64,000 nucleotides of DNA. Source: Lewinellaceae bacterium. GTDB lineage: Bacteria; Bacteroidota; Bacteroidia; Chitinophagales; Saprospiraceae. Below are positions 38,501-50,200 of this stretch, in pieces. Both the position numbers and the translations under genes were made by a program. The notes under the pieces were generated by a model that was given only the letters and a program-made list of their open reading frames with translations, was not told the origin of the DNA and did no database searches. The stretch covers positions 677,729 to 741,728 of the forward strand of contig JACJYR010000004.1 of NCBI GenBank assembly GCA_020636005.1, given 5' to 3'. Position 1 is the first letter of the stretch, and every line of letters begins with the position of its first letter.

Positions 38501-41053
38501 AGCACCACCAGTTGTTCGGCCCCTACCACAACGGCCGCAGAGGTCATAGCAGGCCTTGACCCGCATTGGGTTTGGATACCGGGTGCTACCTCCCTTACTT
38601 ACAGCCCAGGGGTGATTTCACAAAATACCTGCTTCCTGCGCTGCACCCGCCGTGCAGGCTGTACTTCCTACATCGAGTCCACCATTATCAGTGTGAACAC
38701 CGATTGCGGTGGCGGCACGCCCAACTGTGCCAACATTACCATCAGTGCCAGCAACGGCACCATCACGGTTGGCAACCTCGGTGCTGCCCCATTTGCATCT
38801 GTTAAGGTATTCAACAGCAACTGGGGAACGGTATTCAGTTGCTATGCAAACTGCAGCGGCCCTACGGTGACCGTGAATGTTGGAACCGGCACTTATTACG
38901 TCTATGCAGGCTATGTCGGCAGCAATTACCAACTCATTTGCGAGACCAATAAAACGGTGATCGTTCCAGGTGGGAACCCCTGCGCCAACCAGGGCGGCGA
39001 CAGCGACGGCGACGGCGTGTGCAACAACCAGGATTGCCAGCCCAACAACCCGGCATTCCCGGCCACGCCCGGCACGCCCTGCAACGACGGCAACCCAAAT
39101 ACGACGAACGACGTGGTGACGGCGGACGGATGTGGCTGTGCAGGCACCACAGCCTGCAACCTTTCGGCCACGTTCACGGTGCCCAGTGGATGTTTGACGG
39201 ATGCTTACCTGATCTTTGCCGATGCAAACGACCCCTATTTCCCGCCAAACAATCCGAACTACACCTACACTTACGACATCCAGCCGGCAAGCTCTATAGC
39301 GGGCATATCCACAGTAGATCCCCGTTCCGTGACGGTTACCTTTAATTCGGCAGGGATAAAAACGGTTACCGCAACCATTACCAATCCGGCCATACCGAAC
39401 TGCCAGCTTGTGAAGCAGGCAACGTTTACGGTTTCCAATTGCAACAACCCCTGCGCCAACCAGGGCGGCGACTCCGACGGCGACGGCGTGTGCAACAACC
39501 AGGACTGCCAGCCCAACAACCCGGCCTTCCCCGCAACACCAGGCACGGCCTGCAACGATGGCAACGCCAACACCACCAACGATGTGGTAACAGCAGATGG
39601 ATGTGGCTGCGCAGGCACACCAGTAAATAATGGCTGCACTGCCACCACACTGGTCACCTACACTATGCAGGCCTGCAACTCCTGCAGTGGCACAAGTTCA
39701 CCTGCCAACTGGTCGGAACTTACGCCAACTTACAGTGGCAACGGCGGGTGCAGTGGCTTGACCGCCACGGCCATTTCACCAAAAGTCAATGGTGATGAAC
39801 ATTCCTGCACACCCCGCTCGAATGGCAACGCACTTTGCACAGGCGCTGGAAACACCATGCGCTTCAGTGTCACCCTGCCCAATGGTGGCGACCTGAGCGG
39901 AATATCGTTCTACGAGCAGGCACCTGCACAGTACGTCTTTTCAAGTACCAGCAACACCAACTGTTCTGGTTCGACAACGGGGTCAAACAATCCGCCTACT
40001 AAGTTTGACCTGAAAGTATTCAAAGGCAATACGCAGGTATTCAGCCAGACTTACAATACCCAGTCCACCTGGAACTTGCGGAATGTAAGTTTTGCTGGTA
40101 ATACTGCTTTTAGCTCGACCAGCAGTACGACTTATACTTTCGAGTTTACGCCGCATACCACCACCGGTTCAGGGTCTGTGAAGGCTTGGGATATAGATGA
40201 AATAGCAGTGATGGGCTGTTGTGGTGGCAACTCCGGCGGTACCGGCAATTGCAACAACATCACTATCACCCCCGGCGTGGGCAAGATTACGGTCAGTGGC
40301 CTGAACGGCACTCCCATCACTTCGCTCCAGGTATTCAACAGTACCTGGACGCAGACCTTGTTCAGCTGCTTTGGCGGCTGCAATGCGACGGAAGTGGTCA
40401 ATGTTGGCACAGGCACCTACAATGTGCTGGCTAAATACTACAACTCCAGTTGGACGCCCATTTGCGAGAAAAGTATGACCGTCACGGTAGCCAGCGCCTT
40501 ATTGGGCAGCGAAGAAAGCTTCAAGTTTGAAGCTGTCAAGCATCCGGAACATGCCGAACTGAACTGGGTACACAGCCGGGGCGATTTGGTGACGGATTAC
40601 ATCCTGGAGAAATCGGTGGACGGCAATCATTTTGAGCCTATCGCCGATCAGGTATCCGAAGGCACCAAGCGGCCCGAATTCTACCAGGGCTACGACCTGG
40701 AGCCTGCACTTGGCGACAACTTCTACCGGGTGAGGATGGAACTGAAAGATGGCGAGGTAGCCTATTCGGAGGTCAAGACTATCAACTTCCCGGATTTGGT
40801 GGATTTCGTGCTCTTCCCGAACCCGGCCTCCGATTTTGTGAAGGTAAACCTAGAAACGGAAGTCGGCGAACCCGTAACGATAACCATCTACAACAACCTG
40901 GGAGTTTTGATAAAAACCTTCCGGGTGGACGAGGTGTACGGCAAGTACTACCAGATGGACATCCAGGAACTGCGGGAAGGCCATTACATCGTGTGGATCA
41001 ACCGGGAAGGCAAGCGCCCGGTTGCCAAGACCTTGATGGTAGGTAAACCCTAA
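35582..41053 (+). CDS. Secreted T9SS substrate with triple cysteine-rich repeat and thrombospondin-3-like repeats (1823 aa)
   Basis: The leader has a long n-region before LFLFCVLTFTGLAPNLHAQ; an in-frame ATG at 35627 (MAGRSNPNK) is an equally good start. Three repeats of about 140 residues (47-183, 290-430, 440-580) share KPNSLTI.Y.G..C, YIKVAE.EDGSG, TWFLVYA.QGGSL and IHTSCSAPL..G.QFGSL; from memory this resembles the family called DUF7467. Six 60-residue units follow the pattern GGDSDGDGVCNNQDC ... PNTTNDV..ADGC.CAGT, a thrombospondin-3-like calcium-binding type. Three VF.S.W...F.C domains and a PKD-like unit are interspersed. Near the end come an Fn3-like domain (from about 1640) and a T9SS type A sorting domain (FPNPASDFVKVNLE ... 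GHYIVWINREGK, 1740-1823). This predicts export through the type IX system with cleavage or anchoring. It is the only plus-strand gene in the window. Confidence 0.95.
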   Translation: MKKYFLSINDLSFNRMAGRSNPNKFIRLFLFCVLTFTGLAPNLHAQADCCDQGDKPNSLTIIYKGSGCSATNTTQSTSKYSCNDVGGGPSNDPAVYIKVAENEDGSGNQYFAGNVAINSSFTPTSANAGDDSFKSNTWFLVYASQGGSLLQKVKIHTSCSAPLVPGEQFGSLFLLSATFKNNVNCGPATPPEQCPVPVITINSSQGSNNTTVCKNEAITFVTTEPACNQVVLTWNFGPGASPQTATGKGPHTVTYSTTGTATVTLTADNNCDGGTGVTVCEVPPPPPVGSDCCDSYSGKPKKLRLTYTGQGCSATNTTQSTSKYSCDNIGSGPNNDPSVYIKVAENEDGSGKIYFTGNVSINTDFTANAGLVGDNEFKSNTWFLVYSSQGGSLVQKVKIHTSCSAPLVPGEQFGSLRIVSAEWSNGSVCDINNSGSGGSGGSDCCDQGDKPNSLTIKYNGESCSNTSTSQGTDKYSCANVGSGPNGDPNVYIKVAEKEDGSGKQYFAGNVAINGTFTPNVSGTGDDSFKSNTWFLVYANQGGSLLQKVKIHTSCSAPLVAGDQFGSLELQSATFKNGVSCGPTTPPGPNCLDCSETATITITKIDCVCIGQGGDSDGDGVCNNQDCAPFDPNFPKTPGTPCNDNNPNTTNDVIQADGCSCAGTPVNPCANQGGDSDGDGVCNNQDCKPFDPFFPATPGSPCNDGNPNTVNDKVTADGCSCAGTPVSTCNVTVNGCVITITGLNASNSAKIFDSNWNILFDCNPWTGNFCGSNISFTVPSNGNYWVQACGSTTSYTVSNCTTNPCANQGGDTDGDGVCNNQDCAPTNPNLPTIPGTACNDGNPNTTNDVIQADGCSCAGTPVNPCANQGGDSDGDGVCNNQDCAPFDPAFPKPAGTPCNDGNPNTINDVIQANGCTCAGTPVQVCDNVTNGGVIGFGASCLSSISIPCNTAPPTITNCTSPTGGSGALETIWLKSTTSCSAPTTTAAEVIAGLDPHWVWIPGATSLTYSPGVISQNTCFLRCTRRAGCTSYIESTIISVNTDCGGGTPNCANITISASNGTITVGNLGAAPFASVKVFNSNWGTVFSCYANCSGPTVTVNVGTGTYYVYAGYVGSNYQLICETNKTVIVPGGNPCANQGGDSDGDGVCNNQDCQPNNPAFPATPGTPCNDGNPNTTNDVVTADGCGCAGTTACNLSATFTVPSGCLTDAYLIFADANDPYFPPNNPNYTYTYDIQPASSIAGISTVDPRSVTVTFNSAGIKTVTATITNPAIPNCQLVKQATFTVSNCNNPCANQGGDSDGDGVCNNQDCQPNNPAFPATPGTACNDGNANTTNDVVTADGCGCAGTPVNNGCTATTLVTYTMQACNSCSGTSSPANWSELTPTYSGNGGCSGLTATAISPKVNGDEHSCTPRSNGNALCTGAGNTMRFSVTLPNGGDLSGISFYEQAPAQYVFSSTSNTNCSGSTTGSNNPPTKFDLKVFKGNTQVFSQTYNTQSTWNLRNVSFAGNTAFSSTSSTTYTFEFTPHTTTGSGSVKAWDIDEIAVMGCCGGNSGGTGNCNNITITPGVGKITVSGLNGTPITSLQVFNSTWTQTLFSCFGGCNATEVVNVGTGTYNVLAKYYNSSWTPICEKSMTVTVASALLGSEESFKFEAVKHPEHAELNWVHSRGDLVTDYILEKSVDGNHFEPIADQVSEGTKRPEFYQGYDLEPALGDNFYRVRMELKDGEVAYSEVKTINFPDLVDFVLFPNPASDFVKVNLETEVGEPVTITIYNNLGVLIKTFRVDEVYGKYYQMDIQELREGHYIVWINREGKRPVAKTLMVGKP

Positions 41054-41111
41054 ACAAGACAGTGTTCTCTCAGGAATTTTTCCTGTACTGTTTGTTCATA
41101 GTTTGTAAAAG

Positions 41112-41141
41112 GCAGCCGCCCTTCGGGGCGGCTGTTTTTTT
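41112..41141 (+). terminator. Rho-independent terminator of the 1823-residue gene
   Basis: GCAGCCGCC, a CTTCG loop, then GGGCGGCTG and a run of seven T: a GC-rich stem with a stable tetraloop-like loop, 58 bases past the stop codon at 41053. A textbook intrinsic terminator. Confidence 0.93.
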
Positions 41142-41160
41142 ATACTAAGGATCGAAGGAA

Positions 41161-41191
41161 AAATAATCCCGATGTGAAATCGGGATTATTT
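41161..41191. terminator. Symmetric 13-bp hairpin between convergent terminators
   Basis: AAATAATCCCGAT and ATCGGGATTATTT form a perfect 13-bp stem around a 5-base GTGAA loop. With A-run and T-run ends on both strands it can act in either direction at this convergent junction. Confidence 0.75.
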
Positions 41192-41222
41192 ATAAAAAAC
41201 CCCTCCATTGCTGGGGTTTTCA
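41191..41222 (-). terminator. Rho-independent terminator of the 5558-residue gene
   Basis: On the minus strand AAAACCCC, a 9-base loop and GGGGTTTTTTAT form a stem followed by T-rich sequence, about 65 bases past the stop codon at 41287. A similar degenerate arrangement lies after the 1551-residue gene (16869-16895). Confidence 0.85.
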
Positions 41223-41286
41223 AAATCAAAATGGTGAAGTTATTTTTTCATCGTTACTAAAACATGGTGATTTATCGGCTTCCGTG

Positions 41287-44200
41287 TCAGGGCAGTTTTT
41301 CCAATACCACAAAGTTGGCCAGGTTGTATGGGTTGCCAGGATGGTTTAAAATAGTATTGAACAACAACATGGACCGATCATTCCCCGGCCCCTGGAAGAT
41401 GGCTTTCCCGTCCATATTCAAGTCATCCGTTTGGTATCCGAGGCTAATGAAATTGGCCAGGTAATCATGATTTTCCGGGTCAGATAAGACCTTTGAAAAC
41501 AGGTGGAAAATGTCGTTACCCGGCCCCTGGAAAATCACCCGCCTGTCGTTGTTAAAATCGCCGGGCCACATGGCACGCTTGTCCAATCCTATGTTCACCC
41601 CGCCATGGTTCGTGCCATTTACCTGCATGGTGGTGTAGCGGAAATCAAATTGGGGCACATCCGAAGTGGTCAGGTATTCCACCAAATTCGACATCAGTCC
41701 CAGGTGGTTGCGGTGCCGCACCGCCACATAGTAATCGCCCTCCTGCAAATCGGGGAAATAAAAGACAGAATCGCCTTCGAAGGTAATGATATCCCCATCC
41801 CTTTGCAGCAAGGCAGAACAGGTGGACAACACGTTATGCGATTCATCCGCTGCCCTGACCTCCACGAACACCCAATCCACAATAGCATTTGGGCCGGTAA
41901 TTTCCAGCATTTGGGGCGTGATGGTCTCTCCCCCACCCTGTCCTTTGTGGACATAGCCAGGCATATTGGAATAAGGCTCTGTGAGCGGGATAAATCCTTT
42001 CGTGCGCAAGTCGTCCCTCATCAGGGCATTTGTGCCATTGCCTATCAAGGCCCCATAGAGATATGCCTTAAGCTTAACGGCAGCCATCGTACAAGTATCT
42101 TTCCTGACACCCTGGGCGGAATTGCCACAATCATCCACTGCCGTCCAGGTGCGGCTGGCCACCAGGCCTGCAGCGCCGGCACTTGTGGATTCATTGTACT
42201 CAAAAACAACCTGGTTATCGCAATTGTCCGTTGCAAAAAGGTTGTAGCCAGGTATGAGGTCAGGCGCTGTCCCATCGCAAAATGAACCATTGACAGCCGG
42301 TACGCTCCCTTCCACCACGATATACCCTGTTGAAGTGCTGGCATGGGTACCGTCCAGGTAATCCCATTCTTTGATTTTTACCTGAAAACTGTTGGCGGTT
42401 ACGTTGCGTACCCGGATGGTAGCAGGGTCGCCCCCGTTCAACAGACCCCCAAACAGGACGGATGGCTTGTTGTATTTCCGGGCCAGGTTCACCGTCACCC
42501 AATTGTCCGTCAAGGCAACCAGGCCAGACTCGCCAAAAATCTCGCCCTTCTCATCGGTGAGCATTTGGCCGCTCTTCAGGGCGAGGTAAGCCAGATCTTC
42601 ATTGGCATGGACGGTCTCCGCATCTTTGGAAATTTCCTCCTGCAAGTTGACTTGCACTGAGCCCGTTGTGAGGCTGCTGTACCGCACCGCTACCGGGTCG
42701 GCGTCTTTGGTGGTTTGCACGGAAGCCATGAAGACGGGCGCCAGGCCAGTATAGGCTGGTGCAAAGGTTATGGTCTTAGCACTATTAGTGACATTGGCAA
42801 CCAGGAACGACTGCAACCTGCTGGAATCGGCCAGGGCTCCAGGTTCCAAGGCCATCCAGGCCACTTGCTCCTCGCTATGGACGCCATTGGAAGATTCCTG
42901 TTCCCGCAGCATCAACTCAAAACCTTCCACCGAAACATTCCGCACCCGCACCGTCACTGCGGAAGGCTCATTGTCGCTTATCACCTGGCTGAACACCAAT
43001 GGTTTTTCATTAAAATTAATGGGGAACTGCACGTACTTCCATTGGTTGGTCGTCTTTTGCGAAACGCCTGCTGCCAGCCTTTTGCCATTCGACAAGGTAT
43101 AGACCCGGAAGATTTCCGGGGCCACCACATCCTGTACCGTGATGGTCTGCGTGGCCGAACCTGTGTTGCCGCACATATCGGTGGCTGTCCAGGTACGGGT
43201 GATGGTGTAGCTCTGGCAGGATCCGCTGCTGATGTCGTCATAATCTTCATCGAAAGAAATGAAGATACCGGGGCAGCCATCTATGCCATACACCAGGGGT
43301 GCCGCTGGTACCGCATCGTCGCAGCTAATGGTAATATCGGCAGGCACATTGGCCAGTGTTGGCGGTGCGCCGTCGCCGAAAGTCAGGAAAACCGAAGCCG
43401 TATCGCAGCAGCCGGTAGCCTGGTTGCAGACCTGGTAAACAAACTTGTCGTCGCTGCACGAATTGGACGTGGGTGTATAAACGAACACCCCGTTGTTGTT
43501 GATGGAGACAGTGCCATGGCTGGGCACAGACGAGATGCTGTAGGCTGCATTCTGCAGGTTGGCATCGTTGAAAATGACCTGTTCCTGCAGTACCACCCCC
43601 GGGCAGGTATTGTAGCTGTCCCACATGAGTTGTGGCTGACCCACTGCCTGGCAATCCGGGTCGTCGCAGTCTATCAAACCGTCCCCATCGTCGTCAATGC
43701 CATTGGTGCAATCTTCCGGGCACACCGTGACAGTGACTATGACAGAATCCATCGAACTGCACCCGGAAGCGGAGGTTATTGTCACGTGATAAATGGTCGT
43801 AACGAGCGGGCTTACCGTATGGCTTTGGCCTACCCCCAGCCCGTTGTCCCAATTGTAAGTGTATGGCATGGCCCCGCCCGTTGCACTGGCGGAAAGTGTA
43901 TGGCTAAAACTAAAACAAATATTGACATCCGACCCGGCATAGGCATCCGGGGCACAGTCGCTGTCGGCACAGTCAATGAGGCCATCGCCGTCGTCGTCAA
44001 TACCGTTGGTACATATTTCAATACAAACGGGGTTGTTGATGACAACAGGATTTCCCGTATAATCTATCAAACATCCAGAGGTACTGTTGCGAATCCTGAT
44101 GTAATAACTCCCGGCAGAAAGACCTGTAAAAAGATTGGAAGTTTGGTAGCTGGTGCCTCCGTCAATGCTGTATTCCAGGCTGGTGCCGGTGGCTGTTATT

Positions 44201-47200
44201 GTAATCTGGCCATTGTTCAGCAATGGGCAGTTGGTTGGGTTGTTGTGTGAAACGTTGGTAATGGCCGGCGCACCGCAATCAGGGTCAACACAGTCGGTGA
44301 GGCCGTCCCCGTCGTCGTCCAGACCGTTGTTGCACACTTCGGGACACGGGGCTACCGTGACCACTACTTGATCCGTTGCCGTACAGCCATTGGCGCCCGT
44401 CACAGTCACCGTGTAAGTGGTCGTGCTGGCAGGAGTGACGGTCTTTGAGGCACCGGCACCCAGCCCGTTGTCCCAGGCGTAAGAGGTACCACCCGAAGCG
44501 AACAAGGTCGTCGAAGCATTGGTACAAATACTTACGTCCGCACCGGCATTCGCAGCAGGAAGGGCATTGACAGTGACCACCACCTGGTCGGTAGCGGTAC
44601 AGCCGTTGGCAGCCGTGACGGTGACGGTATAAGTGGTCGTGCTGGCGGGGGTGACGCTTTTCGAGGCACCGGCACCCAGGCCATTGTCCCAGTCATAACT
44701 AACCCCACCCGTGGCGGTCAGATTGGCTGAAGCCCCCGCACAAACGCCCAGGTCTGCGCCAGCATTGGCCACTGGCAAAGGATTTACAGTGACGATCACT
44801 TCGTCAGTAGCCGTACAGCCAGCCGCATTGGTCACGGTAACCGTGTAAGTGGTCGTACTGGCTGGCATGACGGTTTTGGAGGCGCCGGCACCCAATCCGT
44901 TGTTCCAATTGTAAATTGTCCCTCCGGATGCCGTCAAGTTTGCAGAAGCACCAAAGCAAATAGTCTGATCCGGGCCTGCATTAGCCAGGGGCAAGCTGTC
45001 CACCTTGACTGAAGCAGAATCGCTGATGCCGTTATTGGACCAAAAGAAATAATACATGCCAGGCTGGCTGAAATTTGTGATCGTCGAAGTTGGCGAGGTT
45101 GGCGAAGTGATGGTAGCCGTTCCAGGGTTTCCAGCCTTTGCGGTCCAGGTGCCCGGCGAGGTCACCGCCCCCATCGTTGCCGTGCCGCCAAAACAAATTA
45201 CACGGTCGGGGCCGGCATTTACCTGCTGGATACCAATCTTTACGCCGGTCAAAGCGATATTCCCTGTTTTGACCGTTATGATTGAGTTCGGGATACCGGC
45301 CTCGTTGCCCGTGCCGGCACCATTGTTTGTTCCATAATTCTCTCCTGCGCTCGCCCAGCCTGCCGGGAAACTGGCAGCGGTGGGAGCAGGTGTAAACAAG
45401 GTTAAATTGCTCGCAGAGACCATTAAAGTAAAAGTGCTATTGATGTCCGCCTGTGGAAACGTAAATGTGCCATTGGCACTGTTCACTGTCGTTTTGAATC
45501 GCACTTCACCGGTTACATCCACCAAATAGGCGTACACTGTTGCTCCGGAAGGGTTTCCAAAAGGCGTCCCGTTCACCTGTCCATCTGACAATCCGTTGGG
45601 GTCATTGTATAGTGTACCGCTGATGGACGTGCTGCCTTTGGCGATGCCAAAATCATAAGGGGCCAGGCAGGTGGCCGCATTGTTTGCTGTCATAGCGTGC
45701 TGCCCTGCCGTGGTCAGGCTATAATCTGCGGGGATAAGGGAAGGCTCTATTTTCGTGATATAGCACTGCGGATATTTCAGGTACCTGATAGACACATTAT
45801 CAATGAAAACATAATCCGCCTCGTCCACACTGTTATTGGTCAAAAACCGGATGTAGGTATTGGTGGCGGCAAAGGAGGATATGTTCTGGTTATAAACCGT
45901 GACATAGGCAGCATCCGTACTGCCAGTACCTGATATGGTGTAAATAGTGGTGAATGAACTTCCATTGGTGGATACCTGTACGTAAATATCCTCACCGCTG
46001 GTCAAACTCGTGCTGGCCCTTCTGTAAGAAAAACTCAGGAACGCATAAGTAGCGCCGCTCAAGTTGAGCGTCCTTGTGGCCGACACGTTATTATCGTCCA
46101 GCCGGAGTGCATAGCCGAATGCGCCATCCTGCACAATTTCCGCATCCGTATTGGCCGCAGATTGGGCTGGCGAGACGCAATATCCAGTGGATCCACCTTC
46201 CCCGGCATCCACCCAATTGGTGGCCCAGGCTGCTGTGCCGTCCGACCCTGATGCACATGTGCTGGCGCCCCCTGTGCCGTCAAAATTGTCCGACACTATC
46301 TTTTCCGGGTACAGAATGAACTGGTAGGTACCCGAACTATCAACACTGACTGAATCCGCCAGTTCGCCTGTATTGATGGTGGAGTTGCAGTTGCCGTCCA
46401 CATAGAGATAAACTTTGCCTGGCGTAAAGCCCGTGCCACCGTCATTATTCACACCGTCCTTGTTTTTGTCCAAAAAAACCTTGCCGGAGATGAGATTTCG
46501 TTGGGAAGGCGATGGACAAGAATTGACAACAATGATAACAAAGGCCCGATCGCAGACCACATTGGGCGGTGAGCCTGGCGTTGAGCAGATGCCATATTCC
46601 AGTGTATCCGTACCCACAAATCCAAGATTCGGTGTATAAAGGATGGTGCCATTGCTGTTGACAGTAACCGATCCATTCGATGGCTGGCGGTAGCCCAGAG
46701 TAGCAAGGGTGGCAGGGTCAATCGTCGCCAAAAATCCCCAGTCATTTTTCAATACCGCTACGGTGACAGGCTGGTTGGTCAACGTATAGGCACGGTCATC
46801 GTTGGCCAATATCAGTTTATCCCCACAAAATGGCTGGATGGTGGAACCCACGTCCCAATAAGGAAAAGCCGCACCTGCAACAGATGGATCTTCCCCATAG
46901 ACCGCTGCAATGTCGGTGCCATCGCAGGTAAAAACCGCCAACCCACTCTGGTCGTTGTCAGAATCAAATAGTTTCTTATAGCTGAGTTTATTTACGCTGT
47001 AGGATACATCATAGTGCATACCGCAAGGGCTTGTACTTCCTCCATTTAATACGTCCCCATCATATTTCACGTAAATGGTAGTATTCGCAGTGGGTGTCAC
47101 CCAGATTGGGTTACCATTGACCGTTGCGTCAGTGCCGCCGGGCGCCCAGGCAATGGCGGCAAAATTGGTCAGTCGATTTTCTGAAATAAGGTTAAAAGCC

Positions 47201-50200
47201 CAATCGAAATCCGGGCCTAAATTTCCACCGCCACCTGGCGTATAGGAGTCTATGATTTCTATAGCCGTGAACGCTTCGCCGGTGGGATTTGTAAACTTGT
47301 ATGCATTGGTAGAGGAAAGATTTAGGGGGAAACGAATGGCCTTTTTGGCAGGGACGGTAACTGTCCCACTGCTCGAAGTCCCAAAATTCCAGTTGATGTC
47401 CAGTGACCTGTTCAGGCTATTGTAAAGCATTACAACCGCCGAGTCCGGTGATGCAGTCGTGGGCACTGGTGTATAGTAGGTATCCGAATACCAGGTGGCA
47501 GGGAAAATGGGTATCTCCCGGGAGGAATAACCATCTATTCCACCATAATGGACATCCACCCCAATCGGGGCTGAACCTGTAACGGTTGCACCCGACAACA
47601 CGCCCCCATTCAGGAAATAGGATTGTCCTTCATTCAAGGTTGTTGTGGTTTCAAAGGTGCCGTTGTTGTCTTTATCAATGTTGATGGTAGTATTGTTTTC
47701 AGAAGCACGGATAAACAGGGCCGTATAGGCAAAATCCTGGCTATTGAAATTCTGTCCTACTGGAATAGTGAAGGATTTTCCAAAATTTGCAACGGGAGTA
47801 ACGTTGGTTTTCATGCCCTGCTTGCCAATAATGGAAGGCTCTCCGCTCACCTGCGTTACTGTGATGGCGCCCGACGACACAATCTTATCTTTTCCATCGT
47901 AAAAAATATTAGACGCCACCCGTGGGGCCGAGGGCATCGTATTATCAAGCACAATGGCTGCCCCAGAGGGCAATATATCGTTTGGATAACCCGGTGCTAT
48001 GCCATTGTAAGGATTGCCGTCGCCCCAAATTTGAGTGGTAGTTTGGGTAGGAGTGTTGGGGTCGGCTTCGAAGCCATCTTCCCAATGATCCCAAATCAGG
48101 GTCATGCCAGGGTAAGGTATTTTTACACTGATGACCGTCCGAATATTGTTGCTTGGAATGGGCAATGCCCAAGATACAGTAGAAGCTATAAGTGCGGTAC
48201 GGACATCTTGTTCCGGAAAAGGCAGATAGTAGATCTGCCCCCTGACCGCTTCAGAGCAGGCATCCACGGTTGTCGGGTCAATAGTCACGATAACAGTCGC
48301 CGTATCGCAGAGCGGTGTTGGCGAGGTAAAATCGCATACCCGGTAGGTGAAAACGTCAACCCCTTCGTACGTCCCGTTTGGTAGATATACCACCTGTCCG
48401 TTCGAAAGCACGGCAGAACCATTCACCGGTGAGGTGACAATGGAGATGGAGGAGGGGTTGATATTGTTGTTTACATCCGAATCGTTGGCGAGTACATTGA
48501 TAAAAAGCGGCGAACCACCCTGCCCGTTGGCAGCATCATCCAGCGCTATTGGGGGGCATGCCGATGAAATGGTGACGGTATGCGTGGCAGTTTTCGACCC
48601 ACCGCAACCTGTGGCCGTAGCTGTTATGGTGGAAGCACTCTTCCAGGATGCTGTAAAATTAACCTGCCCCGTGGCTGCATTAATCGTATTGCCGGCTGCC
48701 AAACTGGCCGCATCGAGGCTATAGGTAATGCCAGTTGAATATTGCGCCGTTGCCGTGTAAAAGAATGCTCCTCCCCCACAACGCACGGAACTGGCGCCCA
48801 AGTCAAACACAGGCGTTCCAACCGCATTGGCCACCGCGACCGTATGCGTGGCAATGGCTGGCCCGTTGCATCCTGCCGCACTGGCCGTAATAATGGTCGT
48901 ACCAAACCAGCCAGCAGCATAAGTTACTACCCCTGTAGAAGCATTGATGGTGTTGCCTCCGCTGATGCTCGCTGCGTCGAGGCTGTAAGTAATTCCCGTA
49001 GAATTGGTGGCCGAAGCAGTATAAGTCACCGTGCCGGCAGCCTGACAACGGTAGGAGCTCGCCCCCAATGTAAACACTGGGGTGCCGACATTCGGGTTCA
49101 AGTTCACCGTGTGGGTGGCAGTTTTAGGTCCACCACAGCCCGTGGCTGTCGCCGTAATGACGGTCGTGCCGTTCCACCCTGCCAAGTAGGTCACCGCACC
49201 CGTGGCCGGGTTGATGGTGTTACCATAGGTCAAACTGGCCGCATCAAGACTGTAAGTCATCCCAGTGGAATTCGTTGAGGTGGCCGTGTATGTCACCGTG
49301 CCGGCACCTTGGCAGCGGGTAGAAGTCGCTCCCAGCGCAAATGCCGGGCTGCCGATAGCAGGTGAACAAATATCAAAATTTAGTGCCTGCAAATCAGACA
49401 CAGCATTTTCAAAGCCTTCCTTCGCAGTAGCTGTCAAAGCGTAGGTGCCGCCCAATGATGTTGTATTCCAGGCATATTCATAAGTCCGGGTACAACCACC
49501 AGTAGCGACCGAATTAGCCGCAACGGTACTGCCTGACGGGGTGATAGTAATGTTCATCGCTGTAATATCAGAGAAGCCAAACGGGTCGGTCACTACGGCA
49601 CGGGGATAAACCGTCGTTCCGGTAGTGGTGCTCAATATGATGCTGCCACCTGGGTAAGGGGCATTGTAAACCGCATAGGAATTGATATCAATGAACGTTG
49701 AAACGGGTAATTCAATCTTCGAAGGCTTCGTCTGACTGTCGTAATCTATTTTGAAGGAAACACTCGGTTGGTTGTTTGTGATTTCCAACGTAATCGCCTG
49801 CCCAGCCGGAACCGTAACATCGCTGGGAATCGTACCCGTCCAGGTCAAAAGTCCCCCGCTGTAAGTTGGGCTGGTGAAGGTGATAATATTGGAACCCCCA
49901 TACTTCAGTTCTGCCGTGATATTGGGATTGGCTGGCATGGAACCACTTACGTTGCTGATGTAATTGGTGATGGTAATCGGCTGGCCTGTTTTAATGGTCA
50001 ATGGGCTGCAAAGCGCAGGATTTTGGGTGAAAGTAGCCACATTTGGTGAACTGCTGCCATTCGCCAAAGAACTGATTTGTGAAGCGGAAAGTGCAGAACC
50101 ATAAATTCGAAAATCATCTATTTTTCCATCAAAGTAAGGGTCAGCAGACCATTGACTTCTTCCGATATAGTTGAGCGTAGGGGTAATGCTCGATGGATCA

